Below, in pieces: positions 33,398-46,167 of a DNA stretch of 64,000 nt. The notes below the pieces were generated by a model. It was not told the DNA's origin, did not search any database, and saw only the letters and a list, made by a program, of their open reading frames with translations. Each line of letters begins with the position of its first letter. The first letter of the stretch is position 1. This stretch comes from Aspergillus flavus (lineage: Eukaryota > Ascomycota > Eurotiomycetes > Eurotiales > Aspergillaceae), in NCBI RefSeq assembly GCF_009017415.1, contig NC_092407.1, forward strand, positions 3,162,001 through 3,226,000. The letters run 5' to 3'. A program made the position numbers and the translations under genes.

Positions 33398-36300
33398 TCT
33401 AGAGTTTTCTGCCCGGGTGTGTGTTTGATAGTTAGGATGAAGGGCGCGAAGGCGATGATCGAAGCTATCCCGACGGGCGTAGTAGTGACAGCGGATCGAG
33501 AGAGCGGTAACACAATTTTCTTTTTTTGCAGTAGGGTCAAGAGTCGGGGCCCAGCTTGTCGGGAGTTTCGCGCAAAACAGAAGCGCCTAAAAGACAAGTC
33601 CACAGCAACGGCGGGTCTAGTGAGTCGACTAGGCCAAGCTTAAAGGCGGATGGGGGTTGAGAGGATCAGGGGGGCAGGAGTTCGTGGAACTGATGGCAAT
33701 CGGCGGGAATTGAATGCGAGGCGGTAGGCCGCTTTTCCTTTTCGCTGCTACCGAGCAGAAACCCGACTTCAACTCTTTCTAGTATTTCCAAACTAGACCA
33801 AAAAACTCAATCAAACAGTTGCTCCTTTTAGAGAGGGTCTTAGGGGAAAGAGATGAGGTGGAGATTGAGAGGGGGTGGAAGGGGGAATGATGATTAAGGA
33901 GAGTTTAAAGTGAGCAACGGAGGTGGGGGATTAATTAGAGCAGGATAGGGCCAAAAGAGAAGAAGAAAATTAAAAAGCAAAAGGAAAGAAAAATCTTAAC
34001 ACAGAGAAAGCAACATACCGTTTTGGTTACTCGAGTTGATTCAGCAAGCGTGTGGAATTACTCTAGGGTTCCTTTTCAGGGAGAGCGGTGGTCAGAATGA
34101 GTGCCGATTGGAGAATAATAACAACAATCAATAAAAAAAGATCCATGAAAGGGGCCTTTTTTTTCTATCTTACTCGGAGTAGTTTTGGGGGATAGTAGGG
34201 AAAAGAAAAAAAAAAAAGAAAAAGAGTGTGTGGCATTAAGCCATTCCTGTGCGTGTGGTCAACATCCGAGACCAATATTCATGTTTAATTACATTAGTTG
34301 AAAGCGATTTGCTTTCTTATTAACAAACACACCCCCTTCCGGGAAATGTTGTGATAAATAAGAACTTAATAACCTGCTCCAATTCGAAAATTACGGATGA
34401 CGACTGTGGTTGGTCGTGAGGAAATGAAACCCACCAATACAACAACCATACGGAGTACAAGGGAGATATTAATTATGAGTAAGTAAATTAGGGGGGGAAA
34501 TAAAGAGAGCAATACCCTACAGGAAATTGAAAGATAATGGTACTCGGTCGCAGTGGTATACTACCATTGATAGATAGACAGAGCAGAGAAAGGGTAGAAG
34601 GGGAAAAATAAAAAGAAATCAAATCAAATCAAATCAAATCAAAAAGGGGCAGAAGAGGAACCGCGATGCAAATTATTCGCGTTGGTTCCTTTGGCTCCGG
34701 TCATTTTCCAACCTCCTCTGGGAAGGAGCCCCAGCCACAGATTAATCAATCTTCACTTGTTCCCACTTCTTAGCGCCAGTCCATCTGAACGCCTCTGAGA
34801 AAGTCACCCATTGTTCCATCTGGAACCCTCGGGAGGGTCTGTCACCTTTTACTCCGATGGATGCAACAACAAACGAATGAACAGTGTCCATGGAAATGTC
34901 TACACCAATCAATTCCATTGTAAAGTGGGTTCTATCACTTTATCACCTTCCAAGTTCCCGCCTCTTGGTCTTCAAAACCTTGGTCAGGTAATCAATCACA
35001 TACGCAAGCTCGCTAGGTAGCGCAAGGAACGAAGAAACACCACCCACTCTCTTGAATCAACGCTGGAACCGCGACTCTATGCATAGTGGATGATATTAAG
35101 GCCACATGATTCAAGAGGGGAAGAGTCTGATTCCATGGGTGATAAACTGAAGCCTACCATCTATTTGCGTCATGGGGAAGAACACGGCATTTCGTTTTCG
35201 ACGGGGACGGTGGACTCCAGATCCGATTGATTGACGTTGCACGGAGAATATATCCTCCATTATGTGACCTCGGTTTCTAGAAACATTCTTAGCCTGGATA
35301 GAAGGCGGACACGGCGGCGAACTAACTAACCTTCATGTTGACAGCTTCCCCTGCACGCACTTACATCATCGAATATCCTCCCACCCTGCAATGGCTGTCC
35401 TTTGTATCTTGTGCAGCCAGTCCCTGAGTCGCAAAAAGTCACATTGCGGCTAGCCTACATCCTTATGGATCCTAGTTCGTGATCCAGAAGTGGTTCCCCA
35501 CTCCTCCACTTTCCAAAGATGATATGTAGACTAATGGTCCACCGTCCGTGGTCTGACCGTCTGATCCCTCCGGTATCGAGCACGGAGGAGACGGGTTATG
35601 ATCATCAACATCGGCGCGATAATGGTGGTTTATCTCTGTACTCCGTACGGAACACGGAGCAGTCCGTAGGATCTAGTACAGACAGAGTATGGAGTAACGA
35701 AATGATCATACTCAGTTATCAGGGCTTAGGCCTATCACTTCATAACGCTCCGCTCATTGATAGACAGGTGTGATCGTCGCCTGCGTTCAGAGATACCCGA
35801 AATCTCTTTGCAGCCTAGACATTGGTCCCCATCCCTAGTTGCATCGGTACGCCTCCAGCCCCCGGGCTACTGCACCGTCTCGGTTGATCACTTGGGGAAT
35901 TGGCGACAATTCGAATGGCGTCCGTTCGCCCTAGAGGCGAATTGGAGGAATTCGTCCGACCCCAACAGTGGCCCCCATATCCATGAGGGATTACTACATG
36001 ACAATGCTACCTTCTCTTATATCAGCCAGGAAGAGACACAGCGATGGACAGGCATAGATTCTGAACACAGCCGAAATTCACCAGGATTTAAGGAATCAGC
36101 CCAATCGCTTAGATGTCTTGTCGATTCGGCCACTAATGTGAAGTCGACAGACTCGACACCCACCGATTCGCGTGCAACCAAACTTGTTGGTTTCTCCTGA
36201 GGGGGCCGATCTTTTTGTTTTAGGGTAAGCCTTCAAAAACTAGACGCTTGGCATTGGGAGTGCGTGGAGATTATTCACGTGGTGGGTACCCGTAACATGG

Positions 36301-37385
36301 ACCAATAACCGACTTTCCGAGCGATGGATCCAATCAATTCAGAGCTCGAGATTTCTCTCCCATTTCCATGCATACAATATTGAACAAGGGTTGGTCTTCC
36401 CGATGAACTATGATACAGCAAATTCCGATGACATCAATTCGCACTCTAGAATTATTTTTTCTTTCAACATGTTAATTTATGTGGCTTACTTACCCTGACA
36501 TCATCCTCAGGATGGGTTGAGAAAAAAGAAAAGAAGCATACAACATGGAAGTTTGACGATCTAGCAATGCAACCGAACCATCCACCGGGGGCGAAAAGCA
36601 CATTGAACATGGGTTGACAGCGACCTCACCACCGATGCCATGCTGAATGCCCGATTACGTGGTATGAGCCGGATTCGAATGTGCTATTCTGCCCCTTTTC
36701 TTTTAGGCGCTCGTTGCCCATTGCTGTCCGGGCACCGGCCTATCAATTGCTTTGTTCCTATGGCTGGGATCACACCATATACTACTCACCACCAGGACCT
36801 AAAACTTTTCACACCTGGAGCAAATGGCCCTATCAGAGACCAAATTCCCACGGGTAATATATGACCCGTGGGTTGAAAGGGCGCCCGTGGCCCTGGTGGA
36901 GCCGACTGTCCGTTACCCCTTTTCAGACCTAATTCCATACAGGGCGAAGGGAAACAGTCTCTTTATATCCCGTGGAACATAGCTGCGATGATTCTGGGTG
37001 GTGACTATTTTTGGTTCTGCAATCCGCTCCGATATGCAAACTGCAGCTTGCTGTCACCTGGAGATGTACGTGAAAGCCTCGTATTGGTTGAGGGTCGGGC
37101 CATCCATGTCTATCATACATGTGTATGTGGCCTTTTAGTCGTTCCTGCAGATAAGCTAGTTGCTGCTGTCCAACTGCCAGTGCAAGCGGACGCCAAGTCT
37201 CTTGTGCTTTAGGCTTACATGCATTGGTGATAGTTAAATATTTTTCTTGTTTAGTCGTTTGGTTTGTTCTTGATTCATTCGGATTGCGGCCATGCCGCAT
37301 CTGTCTTCTATATCCAATATATAAAATTTCACGGTATTAACAGCCGCCCTGTCATGCTTCATGGGATGGCGTCTAGAACTCATGT
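33398..37385. other. 4-kb gene-poor region upstream of rasA
   Basis: No supported gene. The rasA-proximal part (33600-34700) is rich in purine tracts and simple repeats, as expected for a promoter or UTR. The motif TACGGAGTA occurs at 34449 and, inverted, at 35639. A 9-bp stem with an 8-nt loop lies at 36847-36872. The 147-codon frame 35757-36200 has no recognisable features. Confidence 0.45.
34616..34640 (+). repeat. (AAATC)5 microsatellite
   Basis: Five perfect AAATC units, about 1.2 kb upstream of the rasA start codon. Confidence 0.9.
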
Positions 37386-38607
37386 CTATTTCTTGTGCAA
37401 ATGTCCGGGTGATGCCTGGAACAAATCAGTATAGCTGTTCCAATACAAAATGGTCATCTCCTCAACATCACAATAAACTCACCTGGTGGCTTGGAAAGAT
37501 CAGAGTGTCAGCAATCACGACATTCTCACGCCGACCAGCGGCAAATACAATAACTTCTGCAATATCATCCGGGGTAAGTGGCTCGCAGTTTCTGCACAAT
37601 AATCCGTCAGCTCTGCCCTTCCAACACAGTCATTTCAAGAAAGTCTTACGCATATACGGCATCAGCCTTCTCCTTATCTCCGTAGAATCGCACAACGGAG
37701 AATTCCTAACAGTCGTCGAATTAGCCTCAATAGTCGCGCAGGGATAATCAAAAGGAACCCCTCACAGTCTCAACCTGACCAGGATCAATCTCGATGATCC
37801 TAATTCTCGAAGCGATAAGCTCCTTTCTTAAAGCCTCGGTAAACGACTTGACAGCCGCCTTGGTAGCGCAATAGATGCTACCACCCGGATAAGCTTCACG
37901 ACCAGCGATACTTCCAATGTTAATGATGTCTCCACGACCGCCATCACCCCGCTTCTTGAAAATCGGAAGAATCGCCTGGGTCATGTTGATCAGCCCAGTG
38001 ACATTAGTGGAGAACATGACATCGATATCCTCCGGGGCGATTTCAGGGGCCTTGGCAACACCCTTGACAAGCCCGCTAATCTCCGTCAGTGACTCAGAAC
38101 AACCCAGCGCCACCATCGGGCAAAGAAACGGGGCATCTCGCTCAAAACTCACGCATTGTTGACTAGAACATCGATTTCCTGGAACTCCGCCGGCAGAGAG
38201 GGTACGAAGTTCTGGACTTCGGCCGGGTTGCTGACGTCTAGTTTCACGGCCAATGTCTTCACGCCGTCACCGACTTCCTCCTTGATCTCCTGCGCGAGCT
38301 GGTTCAGAGAGTCGATTCGTCTGGCTGTCAGGATAAGCTTCAGGTTCTTGGGCGCCGTGCGAGCGAACTCCTTAGCGGTGCTGCGACCGATGCCGGATGA
38401 CGCGCCGGTGACGACGATCGTCTTGCCCTCGAGGCGCTTTGCCATTGCCGTTGCCATTGTGCGTTGGGCGATTGCCGGTTGGACTGTGCAGGAAAATGGG
38501 TTCTTTCGGGCGGATGGAGTAAGTGTGGAGAGTGTAGTACTTGAGGGGGGAGAAGCTAGGTGTCGTAGAAGTCGAATGGAATTACAACAAACTCGAAAAT
38601 GCTTCAT
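37386..38607 (-). CDS. Short-chain dehydrogenase/reductase (YMR226C-like)
   Basis: Five exons (38607-38153, 38075-37766, 37705-37650, 37591-37483, 37415-37386) encode 319 residues. The cofactor site TGASSGIGRS, LDVSN and NNAG are followed by GSIAGREAYPGGSIYCATKAA, with the catalytic Ser and Tyr-x3-Lys. The protein ends with PLTPDDIAEVIVFAAGR and SPGHLHKK. The ending and overall pattern match NADP-dependent serine/3-hydroxy acid dehydrogenases related to yeast YMR226C. The first 50 residues before MATAMAKRLEGK are Arg/Ser-rich, so the longer form may carry a mitochondrial presequence and the shorter start at the internal Met would be cytosolic. All four introns have standard GT-AG borders. Confidence 0.92.
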
Positions 38608-41467
38608 AAAGAGCTTTTTTCTAACCCCACGATACTGTCTAGATTAGGGATTCAAGAATTAAATAGAAGAACAGAGAAGATAGGAGCAAAGTTAGCCAGC
38701 GATAAGAGGGCCGATGAGTCGGAATGCTGTGCGGGGAAACCCATGTCCGCATGTCGTGATTCGGCATGGCAGCGGGGCTCCGTTTCGGCTGAAGGTTTGC
38801 CCGATCGGTCTTCCAGCCGAAGAATATCCTTCTTCTAACGTCATTGGAAGATGGTATTGCGTTGAAGTATAGCAATGGTCTGTTATATAGCCAAGTTGGC
38901 TACTTCACTAGCAAAGGGGTTATCCGTTGAGTTACTGTGGAACTCACTTGGAATGAAATAAAGAAATGATCCCTTTCATACGGATATGTATATACTACGG
39001 AAAAGTATACTCCGGATAGCAGATATGGCAATTGAAGGAATACTGAAGCCAGTTCAACGAGTGTCATCAAACTAGAAAAGATCACACGCCAAAGTACAAG
39101 CCAATACTTTCTAGTCTAATATTCACTGCAAGTAACACACTGTTCGTGAATAGAAAAAGGGTTTGCCATAACCATAGTCTGGGGTATATAAAAGTTAGTT
39201 TTAAGGTTATCAGATGTAATCTAGCCTTTTACATCTGTAGCAGGTCTTTAGATACATAAGTGGCATGCTGAGCCTCTAATCGAGTTAGCAGCAGATCTAG
39301 TAGCCTCTAGGCTTGACTCTCGCATGACTCGCTGACCAAGCTTTAACTCCCAAAGCTATAGGCCAGTACGTTTGCCACTTGAATGTTTATCTTTCCATAC
39401 TGATATAACTTCTTCTACTCGACAATACAATGCACAATGATTGAGATGGCCATCTCTGTTGATTCTTAGGGAGCGATCTTATAGTACAAGAGACCATTGG
39501 CTGGACTTGAGCTACCTGTCAACTCTACGTAAAAGAGAGGTACTAAGACTAAGGAACGCTGGATGACATCTTAAAACCACTCATGAGTTGCTTCAACTGC
39601 GATCTTCTTATCTTACCGAAAAACTCAATGTACATACGATGTATTGATCCCATGACATTAGTTTAACCAGCTAATGCTAAACTTCAATGAAAGCGACCTA
39701 TGAGTTCGAACTCGTATTTCTCAGCGAAGTTAGACAAACTGAAACTACGATATAGTTCCACATATTTATCTACAACGTAATTTCATCATAAATTGTCTTT
39801 TCCTGAGGCTATATTTATTAAAATCTAACGTTACTATATGTAAAGTTCCACAATATGTGTCTGGAAAAAGATCGTTGGCTGGAAAACCCTTGATGAAATT
39901 TACAGGACGATACAGATCGATGTCTATCAGTGCTTATAAGCTCAGCACTAATGATATGGAGTCACTTATGTGATGGTGTTCTAGACCCTAGTGGCAGTCG
40001 TAAGTATATCCTGTACTATGAGGATGAAAAGCTGTCAATGTAATGGTGCTAGCATAAGTACAAATAATCCTACCGACCTATTCAACCACAGAGTCTTGAA
40101 AACTTTCAAGCGACAGAGATGCTAAGGCTACTGCATTCATCTGTTCAAGGGTAATAACAGGTTGACAAGCTCTGAGTAAAAAATGGATTGATTTTACCGG
40201 TGAAGTCAACAGGACAGTAAGAAGCTGAAAAAACGGCTTTATGACCTTAGTACTGCCCAAGCAGTATGGTATAGATGTAGTTTACTATCTGTTATAGCTA
40301 GGTTTTGTATTTGAGAAATAAAATCCAGATATACATTTCTGGTCTCTGGGATCCTTTGTAGCTGAAACTTTAGTCAAGTATGTAATGACTCATCTATAGA
40401 ACAATGGGTTGTCTTCTATATAACAAGGTTTCGTAAATTTCCTAAGATAATCTCTTTGATACTTTATTTACAAAGTCAAAAAAGCATAATCTAGTTCTCT
40501 TCCTTAATTACCTGACATCCTGCAAGTCTTTTGTTGTCCTCAACCCTAAGTAAACTTGAAAACAAACAATGGGGTATCAGGAAATCGCAATATATGATGG
40601 CTGGGATCTGCCAATACACAGCACCTGTAGTCTACAGGGGCTTCCAGAAATGTAGCTTGAAGGTGAAGGAATACCTCATGCGATAATGGGCAGATTCTAG
40701 ATGCTCCTTTCATTGAGGTTATTGCTACATGGGGCTATCTATGTGAAGTTCCACAAAAATCAGCTGGCATTCATGAAACAAGCATATTTCCAATGAAAAG
40801 TATTGCTTCTACACACAGAATTCCACTATGAAGCTCGGACATAACTTTCAGTATTGGATGAACCAGTACATGGCAGACATAAACATACAAATGCAATCTG
40901 CTGGAGAGATCTAGTTTATTATTCGACCTTCTTTGTTCCTGGTTTCCAAAGTGATGTATCCTGTAATACGCTCAACAATGATGCTTTAGGCTGAGTAGGA
41001 TATGAACAATGCGGCTTGGAGAGCTTGGACATGGAAGAAACTTCCAGCTCCATTATGGATATAAGGTGAAGTTTTCCTTCAGTTAGATGAGCGTGTTCAG
41101 CTATTCAGATAACAACCTAATGCTGCAATTCAGATGGATGGAAGTATTGGGCATGCCTACGGCCATTATTCCATTCAGGGCTCGGTATTTTCCTGAATGA
41201 ATGGCACGGATTTGATTGTGCTGGGAAGCCTTTACCACTTTCTACAACAAACTACAACAGTAGCTAGGGAGCCAGATCTACTACAACCTCCCATGAACAG
41301 TGTATATATGCGCCTTGTGTCTTTCCAATTCCTCAGTGGCTGTTTCAATGTATCTCTACCTAAGCTTTCCTGAGCACTCTTCACTTAAAACGACCACATT
41401 CACAAGACGCTGTGGGCATTATAGCCGCTCTATACACCTTCAATTATTGAATATACTTATAGCAATT
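38608..41467. other. AT-richer gene-poor region
   Basis: 2.9 kb without a supported gene, visibly AT-richer (roughly 25-40% GC in sampled lines) than coding parts. No terminal repeats or transposase-like frames were found. CpG in a sampled stretch (39541-39930) is about what composition predicts, so there is no clear RIP signature by eye. An isolated TTATCAGAT lies at 39207-39215. Confidence 0.45.
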
Positions 41468-43075
41468 ATGCGCAGTTATACAAATAACCTCCGTAAGCAG
41501 GTGAATGGCTGACCCGCCCACGTGATATTGCACTGTTTACTGACCAGCAGTTGTTCGGTTGCCCAGTTTTTCGAGGAAGCCCTTAGGCCCGTGTCTGGCT
41601 TTAATTGGGCCGAAGACGTCGAGGAAGCGCTTCAGCAGCAGTATGAGCGGTGGAAGTCCAACGACAAATCCGACGGGGAGGCGGACGATACATCCGAAGA
41701 ACACGGGGGTACTGATACCCCCATCTCTTCTCAGCATGGATTTGACATCTCCCCAGTCTGGGGAGAACATCGTCATGAGGATAATTCTTACGGGAGCAAA
41801 GCTCCCGTTAGAGGAACGCAACTTGAAACGCCATTCGGAGTAGCGCCAGCCTCGGAACGCTGTAGACTTACTACGAGCGCTTTACCCCAGATCGGAGAAG
41901 GTCAAGAGGACGAGCTATATAATAGCTATGAAAACCACTACGAGACTGTTCAGATGAGGAGTGAAGTTGAACAAGAGTTTGTATTCCGCAATTATTGTAT
42001 GGAACATGACGAAGAAGGACAAATACACCATTTCAACTGGCTTGGTTACCCCCTCCGCGTACCCAGTGGGACTCCTGCTGTGATCTCTCTTCTTTTTCAA
42101 CTGTCAGACCCAAAGGTACCCAAGCCCAGAGATGAGCTTCGATTTCAATCTATCTTTGCGAGGGCCATGATATTCGTCGACCCTGTTATTGTTTTACTAG
42201 AGAGAGGTTTGCATGATCTGGACCGTCGAGGCTTCAATCTCGTCCGATGGGCTACCGGCCGCGTTTCCAGATACTATACCTTACATGGCCGATGGACTGA
42301 AGATCAGTTTGAATGGCAGGAATGCAGGCTTCCAGATGAGGGGATTATCGAAGAGTATCAAAGTGGATCTGTGGCCTGTGGCAACGGTTTTATTAGCCTC
42401 TGCAACATCCGATCGAGGGGAGAGTGGGCAGCTCACAAGGCTCATCTTCAAGAGAAATATGACAAGGCTGCCCGCCATGCAGCAGATGACTTCCACAGAA
42501 GGAGACATTGCAGAGTCTATAAACCTTCTTTGCTGAGCCAGTCGATAAGCCAGAGAGATGTGGAGTGTACTGCAGGTGAGACAGCTGCTTTCTATCAGAA
42601 GGGTTTCATGCTGATTTATGACCTTACAGAAGACCATATAGAGACGCTCAGCGATAGCTCAAGCTGTGAGCAAGAGTACAGCGGGATTTACGTTAACTCT
42701 CGAGAGAGCATTGAGGGATACTGCGACGAATGTGCGGAGATGGTTGGCAACGACCGTAGGGAAGGAAGACAACAAAGAAGACCCCGGTGTTTCAGAATCC
42801 ATTCCGCAGCCGATCGTACTACACAGATGTACGAAAACTGGCAGGCTATTATCACATCCCAGCATGGAACGGAATCAACCGACACCTGGGAAGCCCTTAG
42901 CAGGACGCCAAACGGCGGTCGAAAAGTCGCCTCTAGGAAGAAGAGCCGCCTTGGTCGCTGGAAGCATAATTTAAATGCCTGGAAAGTGACATTGAAGAGA
43001 ATGATGGTCCAACGCGGTCGGTCGATATGTACAAACGCTCAGAAGGTGTTTCGAAAAAGGGGTTTCTCGCGTTAA
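41468..43075 (+). CDS. Unrecognised protein (about 513 aa), orphan candidate
   Basis: A frame of more than 500 codons is open from just after 41512 to 43075. It has no early ATG, but an upstream exon in the same frame supplies one. The proposed model is exon 1 41468-41500 (MRSYTNNLRKQ), a 66-bp intron (GTGAAT, TTTACTGACC branch, CCCAG) and exon 2 41567-43075. The protein has an acidic, low-complexity N-terminus. The central part contains aromatic/Trp motifs (NWLGYPLRVPSGTPA, FNLVRWATGRVSRYY, GRWTEDQFEWQEC). The C-terminus is strongly basic (KVASRKKSRLGRWKHN). I recognise no domain. It sits alone in an AT-rich, gene-poor stretch, as lineage-specific genes often do. Confidence 0.6.
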
Positions 43076-46000
43076 GCTATTCAACGGACCCTGACCCTAA
43101 CCCCGAGACGATGGTTTTGAATCCGCACTAATGTTGCCTCTTGGCTAGATATCCATCTCAGTCCTTACACGGCCTCACAAGTCGGGCCAGATTCCAACAA
43201 GGTATCGTTTAATTGAATGGGATGGGTTATTTGAAACGTTTCGAAACGGATTGTTTGCAGCTTCCAAGTGGTCTTGTCAGGACTGGGGTCGAGTTCTAGT
43301 CAAGAGACAAGACTGGTGCGGGTTCAATATCCTTGCATATCTTAGGGCAAGGATCGGTTGACTCGACAACGTATTTGCCCGATCGATATGCGTGGAAGTT
43401 TTCTGAAGCACACCTTCGGAAACTTTGTGCGTATCAACCGACAGTGTTCGGCGATCCGTCCTTTCACCTCTGCGTTCAAAGCTTTTAGACCATCCTGCGT
43501 TCCAAGCGAACAAGATCGCCCATTTTCTCCGTATATGTCGTCATGATCTGGGGAGATTTCTTAGTGCTTGACCGTTTCAGGTGATCGTCAGGGGGCGAAA
43601 TTGTCAGTTGTCGACTCTCGCTAAGCACAACTCTTTCTCCCCTTTCCCTCTCGACTGTTCAACGATCGTCGCTCGATCTTTGACAGCAATAACACAGTGG
43701 TATTAACCAGTGGGGATCATGGACAGCTTAGCCCTCAAATGACATATTTGACGTCGATGGCACCGTTGCAATGTGTTTAACCCGATCGGCTTGCTCTCCC
43801 CAAGACTAAGAATTCTAAGGAAACAGCCCGGTTTTCACCCGTTAACAGTTATGCCTTTCTTTTCTCTAATTTTATTTTATTTCATCTATTTTAATTTTTT
43901 TAAAATATAGCATTAATAGGTCAATAAGGAGCAAAAAAAAAAGCTAATGCAGGGCAACCTGAAAAGGCTGAAAACCACATGGAACGCGGGTCACGGGTCA
44001 ACACTAGTCCAGTATTCCCCAAAGTGGAAAAGCTAGCGGCATCCATTCTTCTTCGAGATCGTTCTTATCAATCATGGTCGACAGACTTCGTTTATTGCCC
44101 CTGCAGTGGAATTCAATAGTGGCGCGCGTACCATCTCCTTGGAGCCCGACGATCGCCGAACGACGCAATAGTTGCATTTGAATCCACGGGTTATGTATGT
44201 AAATTTACGTACATACTCCTCCTACATGTGCCACCCCGAGGCCCCTTGCGTCCACTTGGCAGTAAGCCATGCATGTAAGAATTTAGTTTCTATTGGGTCA
44301 TGAGTGGCTTACTGGACAGACCATTTTCATCCACTAATATGAACCCTAATGACCGAATCAGGGCGAGATATGCGTGGAACACGCCTGGAGGTTCTCCGTA
44401 CTGTGTGTACCGAGTACTTGTCGGCATATTTTACACCGATATTCTCCACGTCCACTTTTGAACCATTCTGAATTGCTTGCATCAGCCATTGCCGGTCAGT
44501 GAGACACAGCACTCCGTCCGGCTCTTTACTTCTGGGATTCCTATACATGCTCTATTTCGGGCTTGGCGTACTGTACTTGATAGCCAAGAAAACCCGGTAG
44601 ACGCCATCGTACTGCCTAACAATACTTCGTTGTGTCGATCATGCACCGAAGAGGGACCCCGTTCCTTTAAAGCCCGCCATGACCGACCTGTGTGCAGGTC
44701 TTTATTTTCCGACAATGTTTCGTATTCGGTGAGCAGGCGGTCGACGACGAATGAATACAGGACGTCAAGACTTCGATGCCGAGTTGATTCTGCTCCACAA
44801 GTAACAGAAGGCCAATATTCGCCCCTTTCGGCGAAGATTTGCAGTGGCTAAACTAGTCACTTAAGACGAACTGGCTGGTCTTCGGGTAGTAAATGATCGC
44901 TCGCTTGCCTCGGAACCTGAAAGGGAAAGAGAGCTGCTGAGGAGATTTTGGAACTCGGTACTACATCCCAAAAATCAGAGACTGTATTAGCACTTGGATA
45001 AACCAATTGCCTGCATAAATTATACTCCTTACGATGAAATCGTGCCTGGGGAACCGACGATCATACCATTTAGAGGTCTTTTGTCGCGGCCAACCCGCAC
45101 TGCGGCGGTACCGACAGCTGCATTCCATGGGTACAATATCGTATACGCGAACAATATCCTTGGAACTTTTCGGAAACTAAGTTGCTGGGAACTCTATACC
45201 CACTCGGACCCAACATGGCATGATTTTTTTTTATAAAGCCGAAACCATGATGCAGTCATGTTTATTGCCCTTGAACCCTACCTCAATCGCAGATATTTAT
45301 GGTTATTGTATAAGTTCTAAACGTCCGATCCAGATACGATGCACTATTGAACGAACTATCGGTCCTGCATGGCAATACCTCGCCACGCTGAAATCCTTGG
45401 TGGACTACATGTACTCGTGCGCACTAAAAGTCAAATTGGCACTGGGGCTTCTTGTGGGTGGAGCAAGGGAAAAGCCCGAATCAGAGGCGCTAAAACACTG
45501 CCGAAGACTCCGCTCCCGGCCCCGGCACGAGTAAATCTATCCTATACAGGGAAGTACTAACAGAATGTGGCTACCATGGGTCTGCCTATAACGAGTCAAC
45601 GACACCACATTGACACAATGTTTATCAGACCGTGCCCCAATGCAATCATCGATTCGCTGTACAGGATATACAGCCCACATAGACGACGACGCATGTGGAG
45701 ACATGCCAAGTACCTTCATGACTAGTACTCACAATGCAGGTGATTGCCGCCACTAAGAAACCACATGGGCAAGAGAAATGCAAGGAAAACGTAAAGCACC
45801 AGTCATCTGTTAATACTTTGCAGTCTCCCAGCGAGTCCTTCTGATTCTGTCCCAGGATTCAGAGTACGCTATTGAGCACTATCAAACTTTGACTACCACA
45901 TATCCAGAACAACGAAGGCCCCATCTCTCTCCAAAGTCCACCAAGCTTTTCATAGATAACCCCCCGGCACACCAAAGTCATTGATGCCACAATCTTTTAT

Positions 46001-46167
46001 GCAGTTCACTCTACACTGACCTCTGGTTATGGGCCTGGGGACTGTGCATCATCTAGGACAGACTACTGATGCGCAGCCAATTCAGGCCAATGATAAACCA
46101 GATATCACATTCTTTTTGTATACGAGGATCGCTTCGAGTCACTCTTTATTAACAACTTAACAACACA
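43076..46167. other. 3-kb gene-poor region
   Basis: No gene supported. An AT-rich stretch lies at 43850-43945. Short frames (44327-44548, 44477-44851, 45220-45534) have no recognisable features. The last few hundred bases should contain the promoter of the rhodopsin-like gene. Confidence 0.45.

Noticed and set aside
35757..36200. 147-codon plus-strand frame
   Set aside because: Composition is unremarkable, there is no motif, and it is isolated in a gene-poor stretch.
39181..41280. RIP-mutated transposon remnant
   Set aside because: The region is AT-rich, but CpG in a sampled 390-bp stretch is about as frequent as composition predicts. No terminal repeats or polymerase/transposase fragments were seen.
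41300..41512. Upstream frame as a long first exon of the orphan gene
   Set aside because: It begins with GTG and its early part looks random. Only the last ATG (41468) is needed to provide a start, though a longer exon cannot be excluded.
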